Shown here piece after piece: positions 34,988 through 45,721 of a stretch of DNA of 64,000 bases. The notes beneath the pieces were generated by a model, which was given only the letters and a program-made list of their open reading frames with translations, did no database searches and was not told where the DNA came from. A program made the translations under genes and the position numbers. The DNA comes from Diploscapter coronatus. Its lineage: Eukaryota; Nematoda; Chromadorea; Rhabditida; Rhabditidae. The stretch lies in NCBI GenBank assembly GCA_964036155.1, contig OZ038422.1:62333201-62397200 (forward strand), read 5' to 3'. The number at the start of each line of letters is the position of its first letter. Position 1 is the stretch's first letter.

Positions 34988-36185
34988 GACCAGAAAAATG
35001 AAGGTACCAATTAGGAGAATGCAAGGTTGCTCGAATTTTAGATTTTTTTTTAGAAAAATGAATGTTTCATGAGAAAATAGGACTATTAGAAGTTTAGAGA
35101 AGAAATAGACTGATATGTTTCAGGAAACAGTCTTTTTCGTTTGTCTATAGAAATTGATAGAACAACCCTATTCAATAGGAATCCAATAGACTGATGACGA
35201 AACATTTTTTAGAGAAATCGATATTTGAATAATTTTGCATTTTCCAATATTCACTGAAATCCATGGTATGTTCATAATTTTCAAAAGGGATTTTTTCGTT
35301 CGTGTATTCATATTCTTCGATGCTAGTTGAAGGCAAATTTTTGTATGTTTATACGCGATGAGCCAAACGATCAATTATCACTTTTCGAGAATATTTGAAT
35401 TTATCACGCTTTTCTAAATCGGAAACTAAAATGTTTTTCGCTTAGAAAATCGTAAAATTTAGATAATTAGCTCAAAATGCTCTAGACCCTAATTTCATCA
35501 TCATACAAGTAGGAATTTGACGAAATTGCTCGAATTTTCGCATATCTTACCTATTCGTGTTTTTCTCACAAAATACCCCTTTTGTTGATGATTTTTAAGT
35601 ACACTCCGTCTTTCTCAGAAAAATTCAAGTTCTCAGTTCCGAAACCCACTACTTTATGTCCAATATTAACATAGTATTTTTCATTTGAAATTCAAAATAA
35701 TCTGACCCAAAAATCTCAACTTTCCAAGGATCAATTTTCTGATCGCTCATTTATTATGACATTTGAATTTTCGAACAAGGATTTTTTTTTATTTTTGTCG
35801 AGTTGGAAAAATTTATCAGGCCGATTTTTAAAAAATTTTCCCCAACTCAAAATAATTATTTTAACATTTTTGTATTTATTCATTTTCTAGCCGATCATTT
35901 TTGGCACGGAAAACATTTCCACTTGGAGCTTTCACACCTTATCAAAATTCGATCATTCATTTTTGTATTTTGTTGTTTTTTCCGTATCTGTAAAATCTGA
36001 AGTTACATTTGTTCTCGTGAGTTTTTTTTTTATCAAATGTCAATTTTTTCCACTTCTTTGAGGAAAAGTAAAGAAACAAGTTAGATATTTGTCTGGAGAA
36101 ATTACGAGTTTTCTACTCGTGAATATTTCTTGAAATTTCTTTTTCCAAAGATAAAGCTTTGAACTTTTAGAGGTCATAATTTTCG
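34988..36185. other. spacer between set-1 and AVL9 gene
   Basis: 1.2 kb of AT-rich sequence with no exon I can support. TTTTAG at 36167-36170, 15 bp before the AVL9 start codon, marks a probable trans-splice acceptor. Confidence 0.5.
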
Positions 36186-39100
36186 ATGCAACCGATCTTG
36201 CATGTGGTTGTCGTCGGGTTTCACCACAAAAAAGGATGCCAGGTAAATGCTAAAGATTTCAACATTTGAAAAATAAACCAACTTGCACAAATTTTCGTTT
36301 CAAACTGAAACTCTTCAGGTCGAATACTCTTACCCCCAATTGACGGGTTCGGGTGAGGGCGGCCTACCGGATGCATGGACGAATTTACCTTCTCTTGCCA
36401 TGCCAGATGGGGCTCATAACACTGAAGATGGTAATTTCAAAATTTTTGTAATTCTCGTCCAAGACGCTTAAATTTTCTTCGAAAGATCACTTCTGAAGAT
36501 CAATTTTTCAGATATTATTTATTTCGTCCTGCCTGCGAACGACGACTCCAGCTCAACGGTGTTCGGCATTTCCTGCTACCGACAAATTGCTGCTGATGTA
36601 AAAATTGAACTTTTTCAAATATAAATAACAATTTTAAGAAACTCCTATCAAAGAGCGAGGATGTGACTCGGAGTACCGTGCAGAAGAGCGTCTGTGTCTT
36701 GTCGAGAGTGCCCCTTTACGGAGTTCTCAAAGCCAAGCTCCAGCTCATCACCCAGGCCTACTTTAATGAACGTGATTTCGCGAAGGTAAAATACTGTAGT
36801 CCGAAAAAAATTATTTTGCTATATTCAAAATAAAAAATCGTTCATATGCTAATTTTATCTTGAATTCTCTTATGTTTCTATTCTTTTTTAAATATTTTTA
36901 TTTTAGGTGGAAGTCCTCTCCCAAATGTACGACAATTTATGCGACATGTTTAGCGGGGAAGACTTGGTCGATGGACAAGCTGCTTCCATGGGTATTTTCA
37001 ATTTTTTTTGTAATCAAAATTATCTTTTTAATTTTATACCTTCAGACATTTCCGTGCAAGACTTCTTCCTGAGATTCCGACATAAAGCCCTCCTTCTCTT
37101 CAAATTGCTGCTGCTTGAAAAGAAGGTATTTGATTTTTGTATTCAAAAAATTAGTTTTAAATTCAGATGCTATTCTACATTTCCCCAGCGCAATTCCTGG
37201 GGGATACAATGGTTTCGCTCGTTTCTTTGTATCCGAGTAGGATTTTCTTATTAAAAAATGGCATTTTCTTCTTTGTAAAGAACTTTTCGCATAAAAATTT
37301 CCTGAACTTTCCAATTAAAGAATTTTATTATAATTTTTCAGAACTTTTGGAAGAAGGCTTGCAATTTTGCACTGCGAAAGGAAGCAATTCAGTTGAGTCA
37401 GAACAAAAAGAAGTAAGCAGTCAAAAAGAAGAAAGAGACGATGGCAAGGCTTCTGGACCAGGTATTTCTTTTCTTTGAAAGTATGCAGTTTTTATTCACA
37501 TGTGGAAAATTTTTAGAAACTATCCCTTTGCTAGGTATGAACAAATCTAACATTCTTCAAGAAGCAAAAAAATTTAACAATAAATATTTTTAAAAATATT
37601 TATTTAAGAGTATACTTCAATTTTTTCTAATCATGACACTTCAGACCCAATCTCAACCGAAGATCTCGAAATTTCCGTGATCGACGAACCGACCGACCCC
37701 CTGGAATTGTTGATTCCGAAATCCGGTGAAATTTTGAAAATGGACCCTTTTCGCGACCAGAAAGATAATTATGGATTTCCGCTGAGTATTTTTGTTGAGG
37801 TACTTCATAAAAGGTTTTTTCAAAATCAGGAACATTTTAAGTTTGATTTTTCAGGGCAACATTTTCGAGCCGTACCTCTCGATTCACTCCCTGGATCTGA
37901 TCAAATCCACCAAGTCATTCACGATCGGGGCCACGAATGCTTTGTTCTCATCGAAAAGGGATAAACTCGACATTCTTGTTACGGTAAAATTCAATTTTAC
38001 TCTTTAAAGTAAAAAATTCTCCCATTATTCAAACCAAATCTGTGCCTGTTATTCTTAGTCCGCAATATGAGGGAAACTTCTCTTTAAATTATTTTCTCTA
38101 AAATTAAAACTCCTATTATTCTAACCTAAGTGCGTAATATGAAAGACTCCTATTTTATTTTCAGATGGAAAACGACGTCGGCCAAGTGGAGATTCTGAAT
38201 CCTGGACTCAGAAAAGCTGCCACTCTGACGACGCCAGATTTGCGGTTCTGCGAACAGATTCTGAAAAACATCGAGGAGAACAAGAAGTTTTCTGCGAGTA
38301 AGCTCTTCTTTTTTCTTCCTGAAAACATATAATTACATAATTCTATTATGTTTTTGAAAGAAATTCTCCTAAAGAATGTTTTCAGTCTTCGAAGGTAGTG
38401 ACGAATGGATTCGGTTCCAGCTGCGCTCCTACCTCCTTTCTCTGGCTGCATCTGCTCGAACCGGACTTCAGACTGCAGTCGCTGATTTTGGCGTCAATTT
38501 TATTGCCGAGTGGAGAAAAACACTGTAATTTATTTTAATTTTTGGAAAGTTCAAATAGTTCAAAGAAATTACGCTAGTTTTTAAAATTATCTTTTTCTAA
38601 AAGTGGATTTCCAGAAATTTCCAAATTTGGATGGTCGGAAGACATGATGATCTGGTTGGGGCGGTTCCTGGGTATTTTTTAACTTGTAATTTTTCCAAAA
38701 ATTTATAAATTTTCAGTCACATTTGCGCGGGTCAATATGGGATCCACGACTTGTACTTGCGTGCGGAGCATACGCTTTCTGGTTCAGAAGGAGCGAGAAA
38801 AGCCCTCACTGCTCTTGGGGCGACTGGAAAGAATCTCGGTAAGTTCATTTTTTTGTGTTTTAAATTTCATTTTTACCTATGAAAGTTTTCTTATTTTCAA
38901 AGACAACTAATTTGAGCGATAGCTTTAGAAAAATGACATTCAAATGTTATTTCTTATCAATTTTAAATTTCAACAATTTAAGTTTTAGGGGAAACCGGCG
39001 CCAAAATGAAGAGCAATTTCACGAGCTGGCTGCAAAGAAGCAGCAATGGAGTTTTGGCCGCGGGGGAGGCTGTCGAAGCCAAGGAAGGGGACCAAAATGC

Positions 39101-39691
39101 TGACGAAGACACCAGGTCCAATGCTTCTGAGGTTTGTTTTTATTATTTGTTATTTTTTCAAAAATTTTATTGTAGAATTTCGAGCTTTTTTGCTGATTTT
39201 ATACCAATCTTATGAACAAATCCAAGCTATTGCACACAATTTTAAAAATTCGCTCTCACGAAAGTTGGCCTTTAAAAACCTTTGAAAAATTTCAGTCCTC
39301 TCTCGCTCGTGCAAATTCTTCGTTGAACGGTGAAGATTCTGCTACGTCATCTGCTTCTCGAAGACTGGCCTCCCTTTCTGCTTGGATCAAAGGAGGTGGA
39401 CAGCCGAGTTCAAATGCGAATTCTGAAAATGGAGCTGGAACTGTAACTTCGCCAAATGAAGCCCAAGCAGCATCAGGAGAAGATTTGACGTCCAAGGTAA
39501 AAGGATTTATATTTAAAAATTCGTAAGAAAACTCCTTTTTCTAGATTTAGAAAAAAGTTGTGATTTGAAATTTAAAAAAATAATAAATTAATTTTTAGGT
39601 CCAAAGCCTGAAATCGTGGTTCAAAGGCAGGCCCAAACCCGATCCGGCAAAACCCGAAGAATCGAAGAGTGAAAAAGTTGAGCAAAACTGA
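36186..39691 (+). CDS. AVL9: AVL9 homologue (DENN-related, late secretory pathway)
   Basis: Avl9 acts in exocytic transport from the Golgi in yeast and in cell polarity in animal cells. Seventeen exons: 36186-36242, 36319-36430, 36512-36597, 36639-36785, 36907-36991, 37046-37125, 37167-37236, 37342-37461, 37645-37799, 37855-37983, 38165-38297, 38386-38524, 38615-38671, 38717-38838, 38989-39131, 39296-39496, 39599-39691 (642 aa, about the length of the human protein). Family blocks are the start HVVVVGFHHKKGCQVEYSYP, then YFVLPAN, SVCVLSRVPLYGVLKAKL, FLRFRHKALLLFKLLLLEK, ISPAQFLGDTMVSLVSLYP and the late PGHICAGQYGIHDLYLR. The last 110 residues are Ser/Ala/Gly-rich and low complexity. The exon 4 acceptor ends in AAG. 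Confidence 0.92.
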
Positions 39692-40015
39692 ATTGAAAAA
39701 CTAGACCTGGAACTTGTGAAAATATTCAAATAAGTTAATTATATGGTAATGTTGCTTTGAAGTTCTAATGTTCTTCGGTGATATTTTCAAATTTTGGTAT
39801 TCATAGGATTTTTGAAAGACATGTATTCGCATTTCATTTCCATTTTGAGGTGTCAAAAAGGTGAATTTTGCATGATCTCAGAGCTTCGATTCATTTCAGT
39901 CGGCTTGTGCATTGAAGAACCCAAAAGATATTTTCAGGACTTTTACTCTGAAAATATTTTTATCGTTGATAATTTATTCGTTTCCTGATTCTATGAACTA
40001 TTCTGTTCCATTTTG

Positions 40016-40021
40016 AATAAA
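40016..40021 (+). terminator. poly(A) signal of AVL9 gene
   Basis: AATAAA 325 bp after the AVL9 stop. Confidence 0.5.
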
Positions 40022-40543
40022 TGATTTTTTTAAAATTCGAGAGTTTTGCTTGAAGAAGGGTTTTTACCCGATAAATATCCGCTATCATTGAAGTTTGATG
40101 TTTGAAGTTTCGAAAGGACGAAAGCACTTTGCCCTCTACACGTGAGAAAAAATAAGGAGGTCAAAGTACGGGATCCGAACACTTCTCTTTCTCTCCAATC
40201 TCATCTTTTCTATATTTATTTTTCTTTTCCCTCTCAACTAGGCTATACTGATTACTCGGCCTGAAAAATGACGTCAAACTTGATTTGTTGTTTTCTTTCG
40301 TTGTTTTTATCAAGCAACCACCCTGCATTTATTGTTTACTCCAAACCTATTTCTCGCTTTCCAAAATCATTATTTCAAAAGCAATTGGTTAGAAAAGGTG
40401 GTTTTGTCAATTTCCATTCAAAATTAGCATCTTTCACTCATTTTTCATTTTTTACTGCGCTTCAGTTATCTCGACCGTTTCTCGTTGAGTTGTTTACTTG
40501 GGCTTCCTTTAAAACTTGAATAATTGTTCAAATTTGCAGTGCG
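40022..40543. other. promoter region of let-721
   Basis: Spacer of about 0.5 kb. TTTGCAG at 40533-40539 places a likely trans-splice acceptor 4 bp before the let-721 ATG. No gene seen. Confidence 0.5.
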
Positions 40544-43500
40544 ATGCGAGTGTCAGCTGTCAGGCTGATTCAGAAGTCGCTTCGGCTGCAGAACGTCGTC
40601 AACGGCCAATGGTGCACGACGCATTATACAATCAAGGTGAACTTTTCACTCTTCGGAGAAATCAAAAAAGTTAAGCAATAAATAAGGATATTGAGCAAAA
40701 TCGTAAAAATTTAAAAATTTGAACATAAAATACAAAATTTTAGATAAAAGAAAAAATTTTCAGGACCGCTCTAAAGACCCCCGCTGGAAGGACATCGACA
40801 TGCACCGCGAGGCGGACCAATACGACGTAGTCATCGTTGGGGGCGGACCTTCCGGACTCTCAGCCGCCATCCGACTCAGACAGCTCGCTGAGAAGGAGGG
40901 AAAAGGTTGCTTTTATTGTATTTGTTCATCTCTCAAATAATCTTAGGTTCTTATTTTTAGTTTTTCTTTGACCTTAATAATAATTTTCTGATTTGTTGTT
41001 TTAATGTGTTTTCTTTCAGAAGTCCGAGTTGCCGTAGTCGAGAAAGCGCCCGAGATCGGCGCGCACACGCTGTCCGGGGCAGTCATCGAAACGAGGGCTC
41101 TCGACGAGTTGATCCCCAATTGGAAGGAACTCGACGCGCCCGTCAGACAGCAAGTCAAAGTGAGAAAATAAATAAATTAAAAAAAAAAAAAAACAATAAT
41201 TTAACATTTATTTCTCTAAGATAAGAGAATAAGATATTTTTGTAAATTAAAAAGATAAATATTTGAAGATCTTCCTGCGTTAAAAAATATCTGAAACTTT
41301 TTTTCAAATAAAGAACAAAGTAATAGGTATTTGAAATTATATTTTTAATTATTTATTTGTTTCCAGGAAGAATCAATAGCAGTTCTGACAGAAACTGGGC
41401 GAATTCCGGTGCCTATTGTGCCGGGCGTTCCGCTCGCGAATCACGGCAACTACATCGTCCGCCTCGGCAACGTCGTCAGATGGCTGGGCGAACAGGCAGA
41501 GGCCGCCGGTGTCGAGATCTGGCCCTCCGTCGCTGCTTCTGAGGTCGGAAAATTCAAATTTGTTACCTGTTTAGAATGTTGAGTTAAAAACTAGAACATT
41601 TGGAAAGAAATTAGAATATTTAAATAAAATTCCTTTTTTTAAATTGTAATATTTTATTTTAACAAAAAATGCAAATTTAAATCTCATAGAATATTCTTCC
41701 AGATTCTTTTCAACGAAGACGGCAGCGTGAAAGGAATCGCGACCAACGATGTCGGAATCGCGAAGGACGGATCGCCGAAGGTTAAAAGTTTTAATTTAAG
41801 AAAAATTTAAAAAGCGAATTTTAAAACTTTCAGGACAGTTTCGCACGGGGAATGGAGTTGCATGCGAAATGCACGATTTTCGCGGAGGGATGCCGTGGTC
41901 ATTTAACCAAGCAGGTACGTTTAAAAATCAACTTTTCTTTTCTAGAAATTTTAACATCATTTCTAAAAATTCAGTTTTAGTAGAATATTGAGTTTTTGGA
42001 AGAACATTAAAATTTCAGGTTCTCGACAAATACAAGCTGAGAAAAAGCCATATGACTTATGGCATCGGGCTGAAGGAGTTGTGGCAAATCGATCCCGCCA
42101 AACATCGGCCCGGCTACATCGAGCACACCATGGGATGGCCCTTGGTATGCTAATTTTAAAAAAAATTAGAAATCGACATAAATGACGCTTTTCTCTATGT
42201 TTTCCTATATTGAAAAGACATTCGATAATTCAAGACCGTTTTATTTCTGCTGAAGATTGTATTTTAATAAAACTTTGTTTAAAGATTTAAATTTGCAGGA
42301 ACGTGACCAGTACGGCGGCTCGTTCCTGTATCATCTCGAGGACGAAGGTCTGCCCTTGGTTTCGGTCGGCTTTGTCGTCGCCTTAGACTACAAGAACCCC
42401 TATATGAATCCGTACAAGGTAGGCTTTTTTTATTTTTAGAAAGATTAGTTTTTCGTAATTTACATTTTCAGGAATTTCAACGCTACAAAACGCACCCGAG
42501 CATCCGCACGCATTTTGAGGGCGGCAAACGAATCGGCTATGGGGCCAGGTGATTATTTTTGTTGAGAAATTTTCTGAAAAAAAATTCAGGGCCCTCAATG
42601 AAGGCGGCTATCAGAGCGTGCCCAAGCTCGTCTTTCCTGGTATTTTTCTTTCTTTTACAAAAAATTTCAAGGTTTTTTCTTGAAAATTAAAAAAATGCAG
42701 GTGGCTGTTTGATCGGCTGCACGGCCGGCTTCATGAACGTGGCTAAGTTGAAGGGCACTCACAACGCGATGAAAAGTGGAATCACCGCGGCCGAGAGCAT
42801 TTTCGAGGAGCTCAAGGACGAATCTAAAAGTTTGATTTCTGCTATTTTTGTTTATTTTGAGAGAAATTGATTTTTTCAGCTACCATTATTTTGTCTTTAA
42901 GAAGAAAATTTTTTTATTTAAAAAAAAATCATAATTTTCAGCCACAATTACCCCTACAAAATACCCAGATGCTTTGGAAAACACCTATGTCATGAAGGAG
43001 TTGAAAGCGACCAGGAACGTGCGGCCTTCCTTCAACTCTAATCTCGGTATTTTCTTTTATTTCTGAAATTTCTCGCGAAAGTTTAATTGAATCGTTTTCA
43101 GGCTGGCTCGGAGGCATGGCCTATACGGGCCTGTTCTACGTGATCGGCAAAGGTCTCGAGCCCTGGACGCTGCACCATGGAAAGCCTGATAATGAACAGC
43201 TCACGAAGAAGAAGGATGCTAAGGTAAGTGCGAGTTAAAAATAATAAATTAGGAAGAAAAACAAATTTCAGCCGATCGAATACCCCAAACCCGACGGCGT
43301 CCTGACATTCGACCTGCTCACGTCGGTGTCGCTGACCGGCACGAACCACGAGGAGAATCAGCCCGCGCATCTGACGCTGAAGAACGACGACGTCCCCGAA
43401 ACAGTCAACCTGAAGGACTACGACGGGCCGGAATCCAGGTTCTGTCCGGCTGGTATGTTTTTTTTTTTTATTTAAAAAGATATCTAAAAATTTTGAACTT

Positions 43501-43692
43501 TAATTAATTTACTTTTTAATCTCAGGAGTCTACGAATTCGTGCCGAGCGAGACCGATGCCTCGCACATGCGTCTGCAAATCAACGCGCAGAACTGTATCC
43601 ACTGCAAGACGTGCGACATCAAGGACCCCACGCAGAACATCAACTGGGTCACTCCCGAGGGCGGCGGCGGACCCAAGTATCAGGGCATGTAG
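40544..43692 (+). CDS. let-721: electron-transfer flavoprotein-ubiquinone oxidoreductase
   Basis: Mitochondrial inner-membrane ETF-QO (ETFDH), which passes electrons from reduced ETF, produced by fatty-acid and amino-acid oxidation, to ubiquinone. Exons 40544-40636, 40764-40905, 41020-41159, 41367-41543, 41703-41780, 41834-41914, 42019-42144, 42299-42418, 42472-42548, 42590-42639, 42701-42829, 42942-43046, 43102-43223, 43272-43452, 43526-43692 give 595 aa. A basic presequence precedes the FAD-binding [17 protein letters not shown] at about residues 53-69. [27 protein letters not shown] and [20 protein letters not shown] are family blocks. The 4Fe-4S ligands are C538, C564, C567 and C570. No key residue appears to be missing. 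Confidence 0.97.
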
Positions 43693-44248
43693 AGATAGAC
43701 AGAGTAGTGGTAGAGGTAGTAAAGGTACAGACATTTTATGTGTTCCTTTTGAAGCCTCTTGGACTTGTTACCTCTAAGTTAGTTGCCCTTACATTCTTTT
43801 GTAATTTGTACCTCCTTTTCTCCTCGCCTTGCTATTCTCAAGAGGGAGAGAAAGAGTAACAGTAACTTAAGGGTAAAAGTACATGAGATTCTTTTGAGTT
43901 GTGTAAATTTTCAATACCTAAATTCCTGATAACTGCTCAATATTTATGATGCAATCTGTGAGTCGCAAACATTTTGAGAATTTCGAAAGAGTCGCTTTTT
44001 TCTGCCAATTCTCAAAATTTTGAAAGAGCTGAAAAATTTTGAAGACTTCATTTTAAGGCACTTTTTTTTATAGTCTCAGATTTTGTTCGTTTCAGAAAAG
44101 TAAAACCGGAATCATTATTGTATCGTTTTCATGACAGTTAGATTCTTTTCGCTTATAATTTTATCCTAAAGTGCCATTATTTTTTACGATTACGTTTGAT
44201 GAAAGCTATGCTTTCTTTCTCTTAAAAATGTAACAATTTTATGAATCG

Positions 44249-44254
44249 AATAAA
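44249..44254 (+). terminator. possible poly(A) signal of let-721
   Basis: AATAAA about 560 bp after the stop; a closer variant signal is possible. Confidence 0.35.
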
Positions 44255-44645
44255 AGTTTGGAGGCGGGTTTTGAACTTTCTTTTCATGGAAATTCATTTT
44301 TCTTCTCCATGTGCAAAATCACTACATATCTTATCCTTTTCAGAGTTTATTTTTAACAGATCAATTTTGTTTACCTTCTCTCCGGTAATTCATTTTTGGA
44401 CTCGATCAAGCCACAAGCATTTCTTGGTAACATAATATTAGTCAGGCCTGAAAACATTAGCTTCGCTTTCCAGGACTCCTCTTATAAGCATGATTCGAGA
44501 GCTCAGTAGTTAATAACTTTTCCACTACATGAATTATTCGTTTTTTCAAGGTATAAGCAACTAGGGATGTAACGGAATTCCGTTCCGTTTTAACCCTAAT
44601 TCCGAGTATCTTTACCACTTTTCGGAGTTCCGTGACACACCTATA

Positions 44646-44747
44646 CTCTCAGAAAAATTGACCGAACGCCGGGAAACTGCCGCCCGGCTTCCGAGCGGCT
44701 GCCGGCGGGCGGTTTCTCGGTGTTCGTCCGGTCAATTTTTCTGAGAG
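44646..44747. repeat. GC-rich foldback element
   Basis: CTCTCAGAAAAATTGACCG at the left is perfectly inverted at the right end (19 bp), and the GC-rich inner parts (GCCGGGAAACTGCCGCCCGG and its partner) continue the symmetry with small gaps. The 102-bp unit is about 57% GC in an AT-rich spacer and could form one long hairpin. Just left of it, 44572-44632 holds nested copies of GGAATTCCG-like palindromes. Confidence 0.75.
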
Positions 44748-44772
44748 ACAACCGTAATCGTCGAGCTATATC

Positions 44773-45114
44773 TAGGGTTCCCAAGCTCTGCCCTTTGCAA
44801 GAATGCGTTTGTGGTAGTTTGAAGCAGAAACTTTGGGAAAGAAGTACCCTTCAAATCCCGAATTTCTCAAAAACCCAGTCTAGATTGTCGATAAACCTGA
44901 TAAAATGGTTCTGTACAAAAAATTAGAACAAAATAACCACACACGAGCAGGTTTGTTTGCGAAAATGTGTTCATTTTGGGTGACGAATTTTTTTTTTTCG
45001 ATCGGAATTTTCTTCTTTTATTTTTTGCGAAAATCTTATTTATATCCCTAGTGATATTTCTGCACAAAAATTTTGTCCGAAACATAAACTCGGCATATCT
45101 ACTTGGGGGTCTTA
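44773..45114. mobile_element. hAT-like MITE, copy A (intact)
   Basis: 342-bp element beginning TAGGGTTCCCAAG and ending in the inverted form CTTGGGGGTCTTA. The 8 bases GCTATATC occur directly on both sides (44765-44772 and 45115-45122), a perfect target-site duplication. Its interior matches copy B at 50639 in inverted orientation over most of its length, including a block ending AATGAACACATTTT. It has no coding capacity, so it is non-autonomous. TIRs starting TAGGG plus 8-bp duplications suggest the hAT superfamily. Confidence 0.8.
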
Positions 45115-45721
45115 GCTATATCGATAGTCCAATTGCTGGTTTATGATGAACCTTATGACGAATGTTTGACGAATTTTATCTCTCGCTGAAAGACAGAAGG
45201 GGAAAGGTGAAAAGGAGAGTCATATAGCGTAGTTTTCTCTTACTGTTAATCAGCTAATCAGCGTTTACATAAAACTCTTCTTATACCTATCAATCATTTG
45301 TAAATAGCCAGCCCAGTTTCGGTCATTTTCTCCAATTTAAAACATTTTCTTAAAAAACACTAAAACTTCAAACCTTTTCAAGATATTTTGATATAATAGA
45401 ACATAATTTTTTAAAATAAACATTTTTCTCTAAACCCCTCCTCACTCTCGAAAATAAATCTTTTTCCTACAAACACTCGCAAAAACTGAATCATTTGTTT
45501 CAAATCATATCTTTTCTTCTTTTCCTCTCCTTCTCTTATCTTTTCACTCTCAATTGCCAAAAAGCCAGCATTTCGAAATCCTTTTTTCTTTCTCCCTGAC
45601 GAATATTTTCATCAGTCCTCAAGTTTGGTGATTTTCGAATTTTTAACGATTTTTTCTCCAACATTTATCCTTCTTATTCAGAATTGCAATTGAATCAAAA
45701 CAGGCGAAGATATCTGGCTCG

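Noticed and set aside
40268..40519. 83-codon open frame before let-721
   Set aside because: Phe/Ser-rich chance frame in the promoter region. The let-721 start is set by the TTTGCAG acceptor and the mitochondrial presequence.
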